DNA of 64,000 nucleotides from an uncultured Desulfobacter sp. (GTDB lineage Bacteria; Desulfobacterota; Desulfobacteria; Desulfobacterales; Desulfobacteraceae), in assembly GCF_963666145.1 (NCBI RefSeq), contig NZ_OY762614.1, positions 3,648,501 through 3,712,500 of the forward strand, in the 5' to 3' direction. Shown here one piece after another: positions 1 through 9,347 of this stretch. The stretch's first letter is position 1; every line of letters starts with the position of its first letter. The notes below the pieces were generated by a model. That model had not been told where the DNA came from, searched no databases, and worked only from the letters and a program-made list of their open reading frames with translations. Position numbers and translations under genes: made by a program.

Positions 1-535
1 GGGCCATATCCTGGGGGTGGCTGGTGAATTCATAATCGCCGATCAACGCCCCGTAAGATGACCCGCCGAACATACCGAACTCCTCTTCATACACCTTCTT
101 AAACAGGGAGGACTGGTCAAATTCCGAGGCCTTTTCCATATCCTTGAGCAGATCTTTTTTGGATACGTTCATGACCCGAAGTTTCATGCGTTCGCTGGTT
201 TCGGTTTTGTCGACCAGGTAGCCAAGGCCGCGCCAGGAGCCTTCAAGTTTTTGAAAATCCTCGTGGTGCATCACCTCATTGAGCTGGTCTGAGATCAGTT
301 TGTCAATCTGGCTGATTCTTGCATTGATCATGGCCTCGGTGTCTTTGGAAACGGTGATCTCCCCGTCCATGACCTGGGAGACAAATTCCCCCACAAGATC
401 CTTGGCCCATGTTTTTTGGCTTTCATCCCGGGCAAGACGCCCCTGGGCGATTATTTGATCCAGGAGGCTCTCTTCCTGGACGGTCTCTTCGGTTTCCGGG
501 GCATCCGGCTGAACCTGCTGTTCTTTATCCGACAT
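1..535 (-). CDS. tssC: Type VI secretion sheath large subunit TssC (partial)
   Basis: TssC (VipB/ImpC) forms the contractile cytoplasmic T6SS sheath together with TssB. The first 178 codons are present; the gene runs off the left edge. It starts at an ATG at 535 behind an AGGAGA ribosome site. The N-terminus is acidic, and the family motif LEGSWRGLGYLV is visible about 100 residues in, followed by the conserved stretch around EEFGMFGGSSYGALIGDYEF. It lies 35 bases downstream of tssB, in the usual tssB-tssC order. Family assignment is secure; completeness of the C-terminus cannot be judged. Confidence 0.95.
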   Translation of the reverse strand, partial: MSDKEQQVQPDAPETEETVQEESLLDQIIAQGRLARDESQKTWAKDLVGEFVSQVMDGEITVSKDTEAMINARISQIDKLISDQLNEVMHHEDFQKLEGSWRGLGYLVDKTETSERMKLRVMNVSKKDLLKDMEKASEFDQSSLFKKVYEEEFGMFGGSSYGALIGDYEFTSHPQDMA

Positions 536-570
536 GGGATTTCTCCTTATGATAAATTTTTCACGATTGA

Positions 571-1080
571 CTATTCATCGCTTTTTTTACCGGTCTCCTG
601 GCTCAGTTTTGTCAGGGCGTCGGTATTGGAGATGACCTCCTGGAGCAGTTCATCCAGTCTGTCGTTTCCGTCAAGCTTGTTTAAAAGGCCGGTGAGCTTC
701 TCCCTGGCCTCCACAAGCTTGCGAATGGGTTCCACCTGCCGGGCCACTTTTTCGGGATGGAAATCCTCCATGCTTTCAAATTTAAGTTCAACGGCAATGG
801 CCGTATCTTCATCGGTCAGCTTGTTGTCCACCCGATAGGCTAACCGGGGAGCCATTCCCTTGAGTACATTGTTAAAGTTATCCCTGTCGATCTCCACAAA
901 TTTGCGCTCTTTGAGTTTGGGTAACGGTTGTTCCGGTTTCCCTGAAAGGTCTGAAAGCACCCCCATAACAAAGGGGATTTCCTTCATCTCAATGGCGTCT
1001 CCCTTTTCCACATCATAGGTGATCTGGACTCTTGGGGCGCGCACTCTATCCAAGGTGTGCTGTTGACTTTCCTTGGCCAT
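571..1080 (-). CDS. tssB: Type VI secretion sheath small subunit TssB
   Basis: TssB (VipA/ImpB) is the small sheath subunit that interlocks with TssC to build the contractile tail sheath in the cytoplasm. The 169-residue length is normal. Family landmarks are the N-terminal RVQITYDVEKGDA strand, the segment PFVMGVLSDLSGKP, and FVEIDRDNFNNVLKGMAPRL. The start at 1080 has a near-perfect AAAGGAGG ribosome site. It sits between tssA and tssC in a single minus-strand operon. Confidence 0.96.
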   Translation of the reverse strand: MAKESQQHTLDRVRAPRVQITYDVEKGDAIEMKEIPFVMGVLSDLSGKPEQPLPKLKERKFVEIDRDNFNNVLKGMAPRLAYRVDNKLTDEDTAIAVELKFESMEDFHPEKVARQVEPIRKLVEAREKLTGLLNKLDGNDRLDELLQEVISNTDALTKLSQETGKKSDE

Positions 1081-1126
1081 ATCTGCCTCCTTTGGTTTTA
1101 AATCTGACGGGTTTATTATTTATAGT

Positions 1127-2491
1127 TTAAGGGTTTGAATATTCCATTGCTTTGGTGACGTCCAGGGTGCACAGCCGGGTTAAAATGTCCCTGGCTCTGT
1201 AATGATCATCATCGGAACTGCCCTCGGCTGTCAGACACTGGTATAGGGTGCCCAGGGCTTCGGCAATCCATATGGGCGATTCCCAGCGGTCCAGGGCGAG
1301 GTCTTCAATTAATGTGTTGAGCTCTTCCACAATGGGCCTGGCGATATCCGGCCGGTTGCCCTTCAGGCAGAGTCGTGCCATGAGCAGCTTGAAGTTGGTT
1401 TTTTCCCGCACGGACTGGGCGCTGCATGAAGCCCCGAGCAACTGTTCCAGGGCCGGTTTGATGCCCTCCTTGCCGAGTTTCAACAGTGCATCCTGCCACA
1501 CGGCTTCTTCAATACCGGCGCCCCCAAGAAACCGGTTGACCCTGAACGCCCCGATTTGACCGGAGGCGATTCGCTGGGTTTGAGGGGCTGCCGTCGCTGT
1601 TGCTGCAACCGGTTCACTGACGGTTGCGTTTTCAATCCTCCGGTCATTTGTCGGGGGCGGCTCGGTTTCCTGGGAATCGGATTCCTCGGGTTCATCCGGC
1701 TCATCGCCTTTTTTGTCTTTTAAAAACTGACCGACCAGGTGGTTGCAGGCTTCAATCGAAGATTTTATTTCCGCAAGTCTTGGGGCCTCATTGCCGAATT
1801 TTTCGTCCACAACGGCATCCAGCCGGTTGAAAAAATCCATACATTGGGATGTATGGGATGCCAGCGTTTCATAAAATTGTTTTGACGATGCGGCTACGGC
1901 ACCGTCAAATTCTTCGGCTGTCAGTTTTCCTTCGGCAATCTGCTCATCCCGGGCCTTTTTTTTAGTCTCAATCTCATCCCCGTATTGATCTACGGTGTCC
2001 TTTTCATACCCCACATGCCTGGATTCCTGCCAGTGGTTCCAGGAATATCCAGAGGTTGCCCCAGGCTCTGTCACGGCAATCTCTTTGACAGGAAACCATA
2101 GTTTATCATTGATAAATTCAAGGGGGCCCACCCGGTAGTCAAGATCCCCGTCGTCAATTTCAGGATAAATGGTATCCCAGAATTGTTCCAGTAATTGGCT
2201 TAAGATTTCAAGCCCCTGGGCCAGCCCTTCAAATCCCCGGGTTGCGGTTAATGCTTCCAGGAGCCAGGCGGCGATTTGAATGTCTTTTGTCCGGTTGGTC
2301 AGTGCGTCCTGGGCAATGCTGAACACTGTCGCCCAGTCCGATGTTTTCAACTCATGCTGCCAGTCGCCTTGTTCCAGAACCTCATCGGCCCGTCTTGCCT
2401 CCTGGATGTCGTCATAAACAGTCGTATACCGAAGATCTTCCCCCGAGGGATTTTCACCGTCAATGGGCCTTAAAATGGCCTCCATATCCAT
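1127..2491 (-). CDS. tssA: Type VI secretion protein TssA
   Basis: TssA proteins cap or prime assembly of the T6SS tail at the baseplate. The first about 130 residues carry the ImpA N-terminal domain signature (LRPIDGENPSGEDLRY, then AAWLLEALTATRGFEGLAQGL and LEQFWDTIYPEIDDGD). The middle, about residues 265-310, is acidic, proline-rich and of low complexity. A C-terminal helical domain follows (about 330-454). Length 454 aa is within the family range. A second in-frame ATG two codons downstream could be the true start. It sits directly upstream of tssB in the operon. Confidence 0.92.
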   Translation of the reverse strand: MDMEAILRPIDGENPSGEDLRYTTVYDDIQEARRADEVLEQGDWQHELKTSDWATVFSIAQDALTNRTKDIQIAAWLLEALTATRGFEGLAQGLEILSQLLEQFWDTIYPEIDDGDLDYRVGPLEFINDKLWFPVKEIAVTEPGATSGYSWNHWQESRHVGYEKDTVDQYGDEIETKKKARDEQIAEGKLTAEEFDGAVAASSKQFYETLASHTSQCMDFFNRLDAVVDEKFGNEAPRLAEIKSSIEACNHLVGQFLKDKKGDEPDEPEESDSQETEPPPTNDRRIENATVSEPVAATATAAPQTQRIASGQIGAFRVNRFLGGAGIEEAVWQDALLKLGKEGIKPALEQLLGASCSAQSVREKTNFKLLMARLCLKGNRPDIARPIVEELNTLIEDLALDRWESPIWIAEALGTLYQCLTAEGSSDDDHYRARDILTRLCTLDVTKAMEYSNP

Positions 2492-2508
2492 AGGCTTGCC
2501 TCTCCTTT

Positions 2509-3219
2509 TTACAATTCAAAAAGCCGGTTAAAATCCTGTGCCCGAAGCGGACGGTTAAACATATGTATCATGGGCATATCCGGCACGCCGCCCAGAAATA
2601 CGGCACCGGGTATCGGGGGATATTTTTTAAAAAAGCCCCATGTATCCGGTTTTACCCCGGTATTTTCAAATGCTGCCAACAGTTTTGACACCGGCAGACT
2701 CAACCGGTTTTCTTTTCCATCCTGTTTATAAAATGCCAGAATACTATGGGGTAGCTTGTCAACGGTTTTGCCCGGGGCATTGACACGCTGCACGTTAATG
2801 TTCCGCAATTCGGTTTCAAAGGATTTGAAATCGTCGTGTCTGCCGGCTGCCGATGCTTCAAAGGTTCTAAAAACAGGCTCAAATATCGAAAAAATATCCT
2901 GCCAGGTTTTCTGCCAGTTTTTAATGGCCACACCGGCTGTTATCAGCAAGGGGTAGGGCCGGCCCATCCGGTCACTGCTGTCCCGGACCAGGCCTAAAGT
3001 AAGATCGTAATTTTTTATTCCTTTTGTCCAGAAGCGATAGGAACAGCTTGTGGCCTTTTGGTGGGCCGGGGGGTGTTGGCCGACCGCTTTTTCAATCCAG
3101 GCCACAAGTGCCCGGGTTATGGGCGATTCAACCTGAATTGAAAAAAAATCGTCAAAGGCCGGATGTTTGCCGAATGCAGAGATCTTAAACTGATAAGCCG
3201 TATCCGCTATTTCCAGCAT
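2509..3219 (-). CDS. tagF: Type VI secretion-associated protein TagF (ImpM)
   Basis: TagF is an accessory T6SS protein; in Pseudomonas it acts as a post-translational repressor of assembly. The N-terminal motif FGKHPAFDDFFSI corresponds to the family GKLPxxGDF-type opening, and the Y-RFW-KG segment near residue 62 is also typical. Length 236 aa is normal. The first 13 bases overlap the 3' end of tssM, which suggests translational coupling. Family knowledge would link it to a threonine phosphorylation pathway (PpkA/PppA/Fha), but no kinase or phosphatase lies in this window. Confidence 0.88.
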   Translation of the reverse strand: MLEIADTAYQFKISAFGKHPAFDDFFSIQVESPITRALVAWIEKAVGQHPPAHQKATSCSYRFWTKGIKNYDLTLGLVRDSSDRMGRPYPLLITAGVAIKNWQKTWQDIFSIFEPVFRTFEASAAGRHDDFKSFETELRNINVQRVNAPGKTVDKLPHSILAFYKQDGKENRLSLPVSKLLAAFENTGVKPDTWGFFKKYPPIPGAVFLGGVPDMPMIHMFNRPLRAQDFNRLFEL

Positions 3220-6200
3220 GTGACAATCTCCCCGGGAACCCTTCCCGGTGTCGCATTGACAAGGCCTGCCACCGTACTGTTTCCTTGCATCTGGTATCTG
3301 ACCCGTATGGCTTTGACACCCATACGTGTCAGGTCCTGGCTATGTTCGGGGAAATCCGCCGGCGTAAACGTGTGATGCCCGTTGGGAAACTCGTTTAAAA
3401 ATTTAGGAAAGGATAGGTTCCCTTCATATCGCTTTACCAAGTCAAGACTGCCGATTTTAACGGTAAACATGGTGTCGCATTCGGATGTCGGGGACCACCT
3501 GAAGGTGTTCTGGACCGGAAAGTTTAAGTTTTCAAGGGTGGTGGTTTTATCCGAACAGATCAGTTCGAGTACGGTGGCATGGGGCTGGAACTGAGATTCA
3601 TCATTGGCGCTGGTGGGCATACCTGAGATCTTCACGGTATAGTTGGGCTTCATTGGTTTGCCCGCACGGATGCCCCGGGTTAAAAATTTGAAAAAATACG
3701 GGTCAAAGGAGATGCTTTTTCCGTCTAACACATTAGCCTGGTAGCCTTTTTTCAGGGTCCGTTTGATAAACGGTTTGCCCGGGCCGTTGATGAATTTTGT
3801 GACATATCCGTCCTGGCCTAACAGCAGGTCGTTTTTATTCTGGTCGCCAGCGAGGCCCTGCATCTCCATCAGGACGCCCTGCTCCCACTCCTTCTGGAGT
3901 GTACAGGCCGCTTCGTTCAGGGCAAATTGGTGGAAAAAATTCAGCGGGCCTTCCAGCAGATCCCATATCAGATCCGTCTCTTTGCCCTGGTAGGCCGGCA
4001 TGGGTTTCAAGGTTTTGAACGCTTTTCTGGCCTTAAAAAACGGGATCTCGCTGGTGGCGGGATCTTCTGTATATAACGTGTTTGCCATGTCAAAGGCTGC
4101 GCGCCGGCTCACCACCATGGGCGCCAGGGCGGCCAGGTTGTCCTGGTATATCATCAGGTTTTTGGCTGCTCTGAGCATGGTTTCTGGGTCCATGCCGTGC
4201 AGCAAATCGGCAGGGTCGGTTTTGACACTGTCCATGCCTTTTTTTACTGCTGTGGCCGCCTGGCCCAGCATGCCCGATGATGCTTTGGGGGCTCTGCGAA
4301 GGGCCTCTGCCTGGATATTAAGGGTGCTTAAATCTTTTGTAAGACTGACCCAGTCCGGTATCTGGTGGGCTGGGGTGTCTGTCTGTGTCTTTGAAAAATA
4401 GGCCAGCTCTTTGGGCACCGTATCAAGCAATGACATATACGGCCCTTTTTTTCGGCCCATACGATTGCTCAGTTCCAGCCATTGTTCCCGGCGGGGGATA
4501 CGCGTTCGGCCCTTGTCAAAATCAGTGATAAATCCAAACCAGGCATCAAAATATGCGGTGCGGTACCATTGATAGAAATCACGTTTTTTTTGGGCAAGGA
4601 TCAATGAATTTGCCAGGGCATGTTCAATGTCGGCAATGAAATTGTCAATGGATTTGCGGCCCTGGATAGTAAATCCGGCCGGTACCGATGCCAGATCCGC
4701 GTCATCAACGTTCCTGCCCCAGAAATTTGAAACGGTGTAGATGCCCAGAGACGGGTCGCTGTTGGCCCAGGCCACTAACCAGGTCAGGGGCTTGCCCTCC
4801 ATGGAGAGCACACGGGCCAGCCATTTTTCAAGGGTGTTCATCCGCTGGTTCATGACCAGGGTATCCCCCTGCCATGACAGATAGTTCAGGTAGATGCTGT
4901 TGATCTTCACCTGAACATTTTCAACAATCTCTTTGCCCACCCCGATATCCACGGTGTTAAATGCCGGCTGGGGCAGGGCCGTCAACGCTTTTATGTCACT
5001 GTCCGCCAATTTGGCTTTAATGCAGTTGATACGCCGGACAAGGTGCGCCACATGGCTGACATAGACCCCTTGGGGAGCCCCTGCGTTAAAATCAATCATG
5101 TTCTCAGCCATTTTTGTGTCAAATGGATCGAGCAACCTGGATTCGATCAAACGGCAGTATTTTTCTTTTAGCCGGGCTTCAATCTCAATGCTGTTGGTCA
5201 GGCCCAACCTGGGAATCCACCAGTTCCGGTTGCGTTCTGCCACGCCTTTGATCGCGGTTTCAAATTTCTCTAACGTGTCGATGTCCGAGATCAGTTCGCC
5301 GGACAATGATCTGGACATTGCAAACTGGGCGCCGGCCTGCTTCATGATGTTTAAATTTTTCACAAATGAAAAACTTAATATGCCGCAGAAAAAGATAATT
5401 AATGTGGTCCAGGCCGCAAAACCGATATTCCGGGTCAGTCGTGACCAGGCCGCCCCGCGCCGGGTCTGGGTAAAAAGCCCCCGGTCCGAGGGCAGCAGTT
5501 TGGAGAAAAAATCATGGAGAAACAGGCCGCGGCTGGTGCCGGGCAGCACCTCCTGTTCGCTGATCAGTCCCATCTCTTTTAAAAAGCTTGAAAACGGGGT
5601 GCCTTCCTGGCAGCCGGAACTAAAGTAGATGCCCCGGAACAAAGGGGACTCCTGGTATGGATTTTCCTGGAACAGACCTTTGACATAGGCCCTTAAACCG
5701 GATTCAATGCCGTCAAATTCCTTGGGAAACAAAATCAGATCAGGGCCTGCTGCGGTCTGCCCTTTTTTTTGCATCATTAAGAGCCTTAAATTTCGGATCT
5801 GTTCGCCCATGCTTTTGAAACACCGGGTGACAAGGCCCTGGGAATCTTGTTCAAATCCATGGTTGACAATACCCATGGCCTGGCCCAGGGCATCTTCACT
5901 GAGGGCATCGCAAAAGCCGGTCATTCCCTGGATTAAATCACATTTGGTCACCATGATATAGATGGGAAATTTTGATTCCAGAACCCGCATCAATTCGTCC
6001 ACCCGCTTGCGGAGATCCCGGCCCTGGCGTTCAAGGTCTTGGGTTTGGGCGGTGTTCAGTTCATCAACAGATACTGTGACAATCAGGCCGTTCAGGGGTT
6101 CTTTTTTTCTGTATTTGGCCAACAGCTGCAGAAAACGCTGCCATTCATCCTTGTCCCGTTCCTCATCCACCCGTACCGAATAGCGGCCGGCCGTATCAAT

Positions 6201-6713
6201 GAGGATGGCCTGTTCAAAAAACCACCAGTCGCAGTTCCGTGTGCCCGAGATCCCGGATACGCTTTTGACTTCGGCAAAGGATGATGACAGGTCCGCGCTT
6301 TTAATGGCGGTGGTTTTGCCGGACCCGCTTTTGCCGATGATCATGTACCAGGGCAGCACATACAAGGGATTTCCCTGTTTTTTCAGGTGGGATTTTTTCA
6401 ATGCCTCCACAGACTGCTTCCATTTGGCCTGCATCTCCCGCATGGCGTCACGGTCTTTTTCCGTTTTAAGATCCAGGTCGGCATTGTCCTGCTCAATGAT
6501 CTGGCTGACAAATTTTTGCTCCCGTTTTTTGGCAATGATTTTCTGTATGAAAACAATGGCCAGCACAAATCCGACGATGCCGGCCACAAGAAACGGGCTG
6601 ACCCAGACCGGCCATTTGGCCCAGATAACGGCCGCATAAACCGCAACGCCAATAAAAAGTAGAAGCGCCAGCACCAGAACAATTTTAAAAAATAAAGAGA
6701 TCCAGGTTTTCAT
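3207..6713 (-). CDS. tssM: Type VI secretion membrane subunit TssM (IcmF)
   Basis: TssM is the inner-membrane trans-envelope component that links TssL to the outer-membrane lipoprotein TssJ. Two transmembrane helices are visible at about residues 8-31 and 37-58. The cytoplasmic NTPase domain has Walker A GKSGSGKT at 127-134 and a Walker B-like LIDTAGRY near 171-178. A third membrane helix lies near residue 435, followed by a long periplasmic region. Length 1168 aa is typical. It starts directly after the tssL stop and overlaps tagF at its end. An intact P-loop suggests an NTP-binding form, whereas some TssM proteins have lost it. Confidence 0.97.
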   Translation of the reverse strand: MKTWISLFFKIVLVLALLLFIGVAVYAAVIWAKWPVWVSPFLVAGIVGFVLAIVFIQKIIAKKREQKFVSQIIEQDNADLDLKTEKDRDAMREMQAKWKQSVEALKKSHLKKQGNPLYVLPWYMIIGKSGSGKTTAIKSADLSSSFAEVKSVSGISGTRNCDWWFFEQAILIDTAGRYSVRVDEERDKDEWQRFLQLLAKYRKKEPLNGLIVTVSVDELNTAQTQDLERQGRDLRKRVDELMRVLESKFPIYIMVTKCDLIQGMTGFCDALSEDALGQAMGIVNHGFEQDSQGLVTRCFKSMGEQIRNLRLLMMQKKGQTAAGPDLILFPKEFDGIESGLRAYVKGLFQENPYQESPLFRGIYFSSGCQEGTPFSSFLKEMGLISEQEVLPGTSRGLFLHDFFSKLLPSDRGLFTQTRRGAAWSRLTRNIGFAAWTTLIIFFCGILSFSFVKNLNIMKQAGAQFAMSRSLSGELISDIDTLEKFETAIKGVAERNRNWWIPRLGLTNSIEIEARLKEKYCRLIESRLLDPFDTKMAENMIDFNAGAPQGVYVSHVAHLVRRINCIKAKLADSDIKALTALPQPAFNTVDIGVGKEIVENVQVKINSIYLNYLSWQGDTLVMNQRMNTLEKWLARVLSMEGKPLTWLVAWANSDPSLGIYTVSNFWGRNVDDADLASVPAGFTIQGRKSIDNFIADIEHALANSLILAQKKRDFYQWYRTAYFDAWFGFITDFDKGRTRIPRREQWLELSNRMGRKKGPYMSLLDTVPKELAYFSKTQTDTPAHQIPDWVSLTKDLSTLNIQAEALRRAPKASSGMLGQAATAVKKGMDSVKTDPADLLHGMDPETMLRAAKNLMIYQDNLAALAPMVVSRRAAFDMANTLYTEDPATSEIPFFKARKAFKTLKPMPAYQGKETDLIWDLLEGPLNFFHQFALNEAACTLQKEWEQGVLMEMQGLAGDQNKNDLLLGQDGYVTKFINGPGKPFIKRTLKKGYQANVLDGKSISFDPYFFKFLTRGIRAGKPMKPNYTVKISGMPTSANDESQFQPHATVLELICSDKTTTLENLNFPVQNTFRWSPTSECDTMFTVKIGSLDLVKRYEGNLSFPKFLNEFPNGHHTFTPADFPEHSQDLTRMGVKAIRVRYQMQGNSTVAGLVNATPGRVPGEIVTCWK

Positions 6714-7388
6714 TTACGGTATCCTGCTGATTAGGGTCTCGCCAACGTTATGCAGTACAAATTTGTAGATGACAAAGAGCAGGCCGAAGACCACCACCGG
6801 GGCGGCAAAGGCTGCGGCATTTATGAGGGAAAACCCTCTGGATCGCATTTGGGGCGATGTGCTGTGATCTTTGATATAGGCCTCGGGGAACAGCTGCATG
6901 CCATCAAGATCCGGCAGATCCATGGAACTGCCCGTTAACAGTTTTAGGTTCGAAAGCCTGAGCTGCTCAATGAGCATCTCATCCCCCTGGTTGTGGTATT
7001 GGCCGGTAAAGCCGAGACTTAAGCATATGTAGTAGACCTCACGCACCTGGTTCTGGTGGGGGCCGATGGTGTTCATTTTCTGGAAGAAGCGTTCTCCCGC
7101 ATCCGAGGTGTTAAAGTAGATTCGCTGGAGCTGTTCGCTTTGCCAATAGGTTTTGCCTTCCCAGCCGGACCGCATGATGATTTCATCTATCCAGGCAAAC
7201 ACCGCAAATTTGGCAAGCTCATAATCTTCCCTTGGCAGATGGGCATTGTCGCACAGGGTCTGGCTTTCAATGATCAGCCGGTTGATGTGGGCCCGGGCCT
7301 GGTCAAAGGCAATGGTGTTTGTCCCGTTTTTTTTGTAGAGAATAATGGTATAGGCCATCATGTCGGTGAAACAGTCGGAAAGGCGCAT
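6714..7388 (-). CDS. tssL: Type VI secretion membrane subunit TssL (DotU)
   Basis: TssL is the DotU/IcmH-like inner-membrane protein that joins TssM and recruits the baseplate through TssK. It is 224 aa, with the DotU core motif FAVFAWIDEIIM followed by the W-x5-YW region and the segment VYYICLSLGFTGQYHNQGDE. One C-terminal transmembrane helix spans about residues 187-212. It lacks the C-terminal OmpA/peptidoglycan-binding extension of evolved TssL proteins. It starts behind AGGAGA and lies two bases after tssK. Confidence 0.95.
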   Translation of the reverse strand: MRLSDCFTDMMAYTIILYKKNGTNTIAFDQARAHINRLIIESQTLCDNAHLPREDYELAKFAVFAWIDEIIMRSGWEGKTYWQSEQLQRIYFNTSDAGERFFQKMNTIGPHQNQVREVYYICLSLGFTGQYHNQGDEMLIEQLRLSNLKLLTGSSMDLPDLDGMQLFPEAYIKDHSTSPQMRSRGFSLINAAAFAAPVVVFGLLFVIYKFVLHNVGETLISRIP

Positions 7389-7390
7389 GG

Positions 7391-8776
7391 TTAATTTCTC
7401 CTTACGATCATCAGTTCGACCTTCAGGTCATCCGGGGCCGTATCCCAGTACAGGGCGATGTTGTTGCCGGCTTCCACCGGTGCCCACAGCTTGCTGGTGT
7501 GATCGATCTGAAAATATACCGCATTGGACTTTCTGGGCAGTTCCTGGGGAATGGTTTCCAACGCATTGAGCCTTGCCCCGGGCAACGATTGCGCAATGAG
7601 AATGGGCAGCGACTCCCTGGCACTGAGCTTGGCAATGTGTTTGACGGATTCGGTGACGCTGGCGGCACTGGCTTCGGATTCAAGCATCAGGTAAAATCTG
7701 CCCGATCCTTCAAATAAATTGGGGGCAAGTTCGGCGGTGAAATAGGTGCCGTCAAAGTGAAGCGGGATGATATATTCGGGGCCTGCCGTGATTTCATCAA
7801 GCAGACGGGTGATCAGATGCTGGGCCTGGGTAAAGCATTCCCATAATTGTTTGTGGTCGTAGTCCGTGACCAGGGTGGTGCCGTCGGCAAGTTCGCCGTT
7901 GGCAGATACCTCTGCTGAAAAAGAGGAGAGTTCACCGATAATCTGCCGTAAAATACCGTACACCGACCAGGGGGCGGCCAGGGTGGTACCGGTGACATGT
8001 TCAAGCAACGGCAGATACCGGTTCAACGAACGCAGAGCCATCATGTATACCATATCCCTGGAGCCGAACTCTGCGGTGTGAACGCCCTTGGTCCGCTTCA
8101 CCGATTCAAGCTGCCGTGCCTTGGCCGACAACTGGTCCCGGATCTCTTTGACAATGCCTGAAAGCGTGTCGCAGCCGGAAAGGCATAAACAGGGCGGTAT
8201 GAACCGGGTATCGATTTTCACCTCTTCAAGACTGCGTTTCAGGCGTGCAATGGGGATCAGGTGAAAATTGCCCTGGTGCTTAATTTCCGTTTCCCAGAAA
8301 ATTTTGACCAGGAACTGCATCTGTTTGATTTCAGCTTTAGGGCCGTCTCCGTGAATGTCGTCCATTTCCTGGGGGGCACCTGCAAAAATAAACCGGCTGT
8401 TCAGATTTTCACCTTGATTTAGGTCCGGTACAATGCCGACATTGCTTCCGGCGTGGTCCAGTTTTTTTATGCCTATATAAACGGTAAATGATTTGCCGCT
8501 GTCGGCCCATGCCGTTTCAAATGAGCGGGCATACAGTTGTGCATTGTCTCCGAGTATGACATGGGAATAATCGGGGAAGATGAACTCGCCTTTGGGGACG
8601 TCAAACACAAAATTGGCAAGGGCTCCCTGATCAATGTCCACATGGCCCACGCCCCAGAAGTACGGGACGTTGTATTTATACCATGGGTCCAGAAGCGACC
8701 GGTTATACAGATCATTGAGCTGGAAATGGTGGGGCTGCAGGAAAAGCCCCTGGTGCCAGAAAATCGGTTTAACCAT
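7391..8776 (-). CDS. tssK: Type VI secretion baseplate subunit TssK
   Basis: TssK is the trimeric baseplate adaptor that bridges the T6SS wedge to the TssJLM membrane complex. The diagnostic opening is at the N-terminus (IFWHQGLFLQPHHFQ). The 461 aa length is normal, and a C-terminal head domain ends in LYWDTAPDDLKVELMIVRR-like residues. It lies between tssJ and tssL with spacing of only a few bases, the usual J-K-L order. Confidence 0.96.
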   Translation of the reverse strand: MVKPIFWHQGLFLQPHHFQLNDLYNRSLLDPWYKYNVPYFWGVGHVDIDQGALANFVFDVPKGEFIFPDYSHVILGDNAQLYARSFETAWADSGKSFTVYIGIKKLDHAGSNVGIVPDLNQGENLNSRFIFAGAPQEMDDIHGDGPKAEIKQMQFLVKIFWETEIKHQGNFHLIPIARLKRSLEEVKIDTRFIPPCLCLSGCDTLSGIVKEIRDQLSAKARQLESVKRTKGVHTAEFGSRDMVYMMALRSLNRYLPLLEHVTGTTLAAPWSVYGILRQIIGELSSFSAEVSANGELADGTTLVTDYDHKQLWECFTQAQHLITRLLDEITAGPEYIIPLHFDGTYFTAELAPNLFEGSGRFYLMLESEASAASVTESVKHIAKLSARESLPILIAQSLPGARLNALETIPQELPRKSNAVYFQIDHTSKLWAPVEAGNNIALYWDTAPDDLKVELMIVRRN

Positions 8777-8781
8777 GATGT

Positions 8782-9333
8782 CTACCTTTCTTCGGGCACC
8801 TTGGTCTCAACTTTGTCGATCTGTTGGGGTCCAAGATAGATCGTAAGGTCCAACGGTGCGGGCATTTTCTTGCGTTCCTTGGAGAAAAATCCTTTTTCTT
8901 CGATCACGACGGGAATTTCCACAAGGCGGGTGATCCGGTCTTTTTCAAGGGTATAATATCCGGCCACAATTGCCAGGTATTTTGCACTTTCCGCCCGGTT
9001 CATGACGATGGTGGTGGTTTCCCCGGGATTGACGATCAGATGCTTGGATGACGCCACACTTGAATCAAACACTTTGCATGCAAGCAGTTTATACAGCCCG
9101 CTTTGATCGGAACAAAGCTGGTTGAATCCATTGGGATCCTTGAGCTGGTAAAAACAGGTGTAAAGCGTGTGGGCCTTTTTATTATCCTGGTTGAGCATGG
9201 GGTCTGCCACAACTTGAATTTTCACTGCATCTTTTTCGTAGGCCCACTGGGGCGGGGGGATCTCTTTTTTTGAACAGGCAAAAAGCGTGAGTAACGCACA
9301 CAAACAAGCCGGTATTATAAGAATATTTTTCAA
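8782..9333 (-). CDS. tssJ: Type VI secretion lipoprotein TssJ
   Basis: TssJ is the outer-membrane lipoprotein that anchors TssM. I place the start at a TTG (9333) because it has AAGGAG seven bases upstream and yields a compact lipoprotein signal peptide: MKN, a hydrophobic core, then the lipobox LFAC with the lipidated Cys at residue 20. An upstream ATG at 9369 would add twelve residues and overlap the preceding gene. The mature protein has the TssJ pattern of a beta-sandwich (IQVVADPMLN... TLYTCFYQLKDPNGF... VNPGETTTIVMNRAESAKYLAIVAGYY), where the last stretch matches the family's conserved region. Confidence 0.88.
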   Translation of the reverse strand: MKNILIIPACLCALLTLFACSKKEIPPPQWAYEKDAVKIQVVADPMLNQDNKKAHTLYTCFYQLKDPNGFNQLCSDQSGLYKLLACKVFDSSVASSKHLIVNPGETTTIVMNRAESAKYLAIVAGYYTLEKDRITRLVEIPVVIEEKGFFSKERKKMPAPLDLTIYLGPQQIDKVETKVPEER

Positions 9334-9347
9334 CGTTTTGCTCCTTT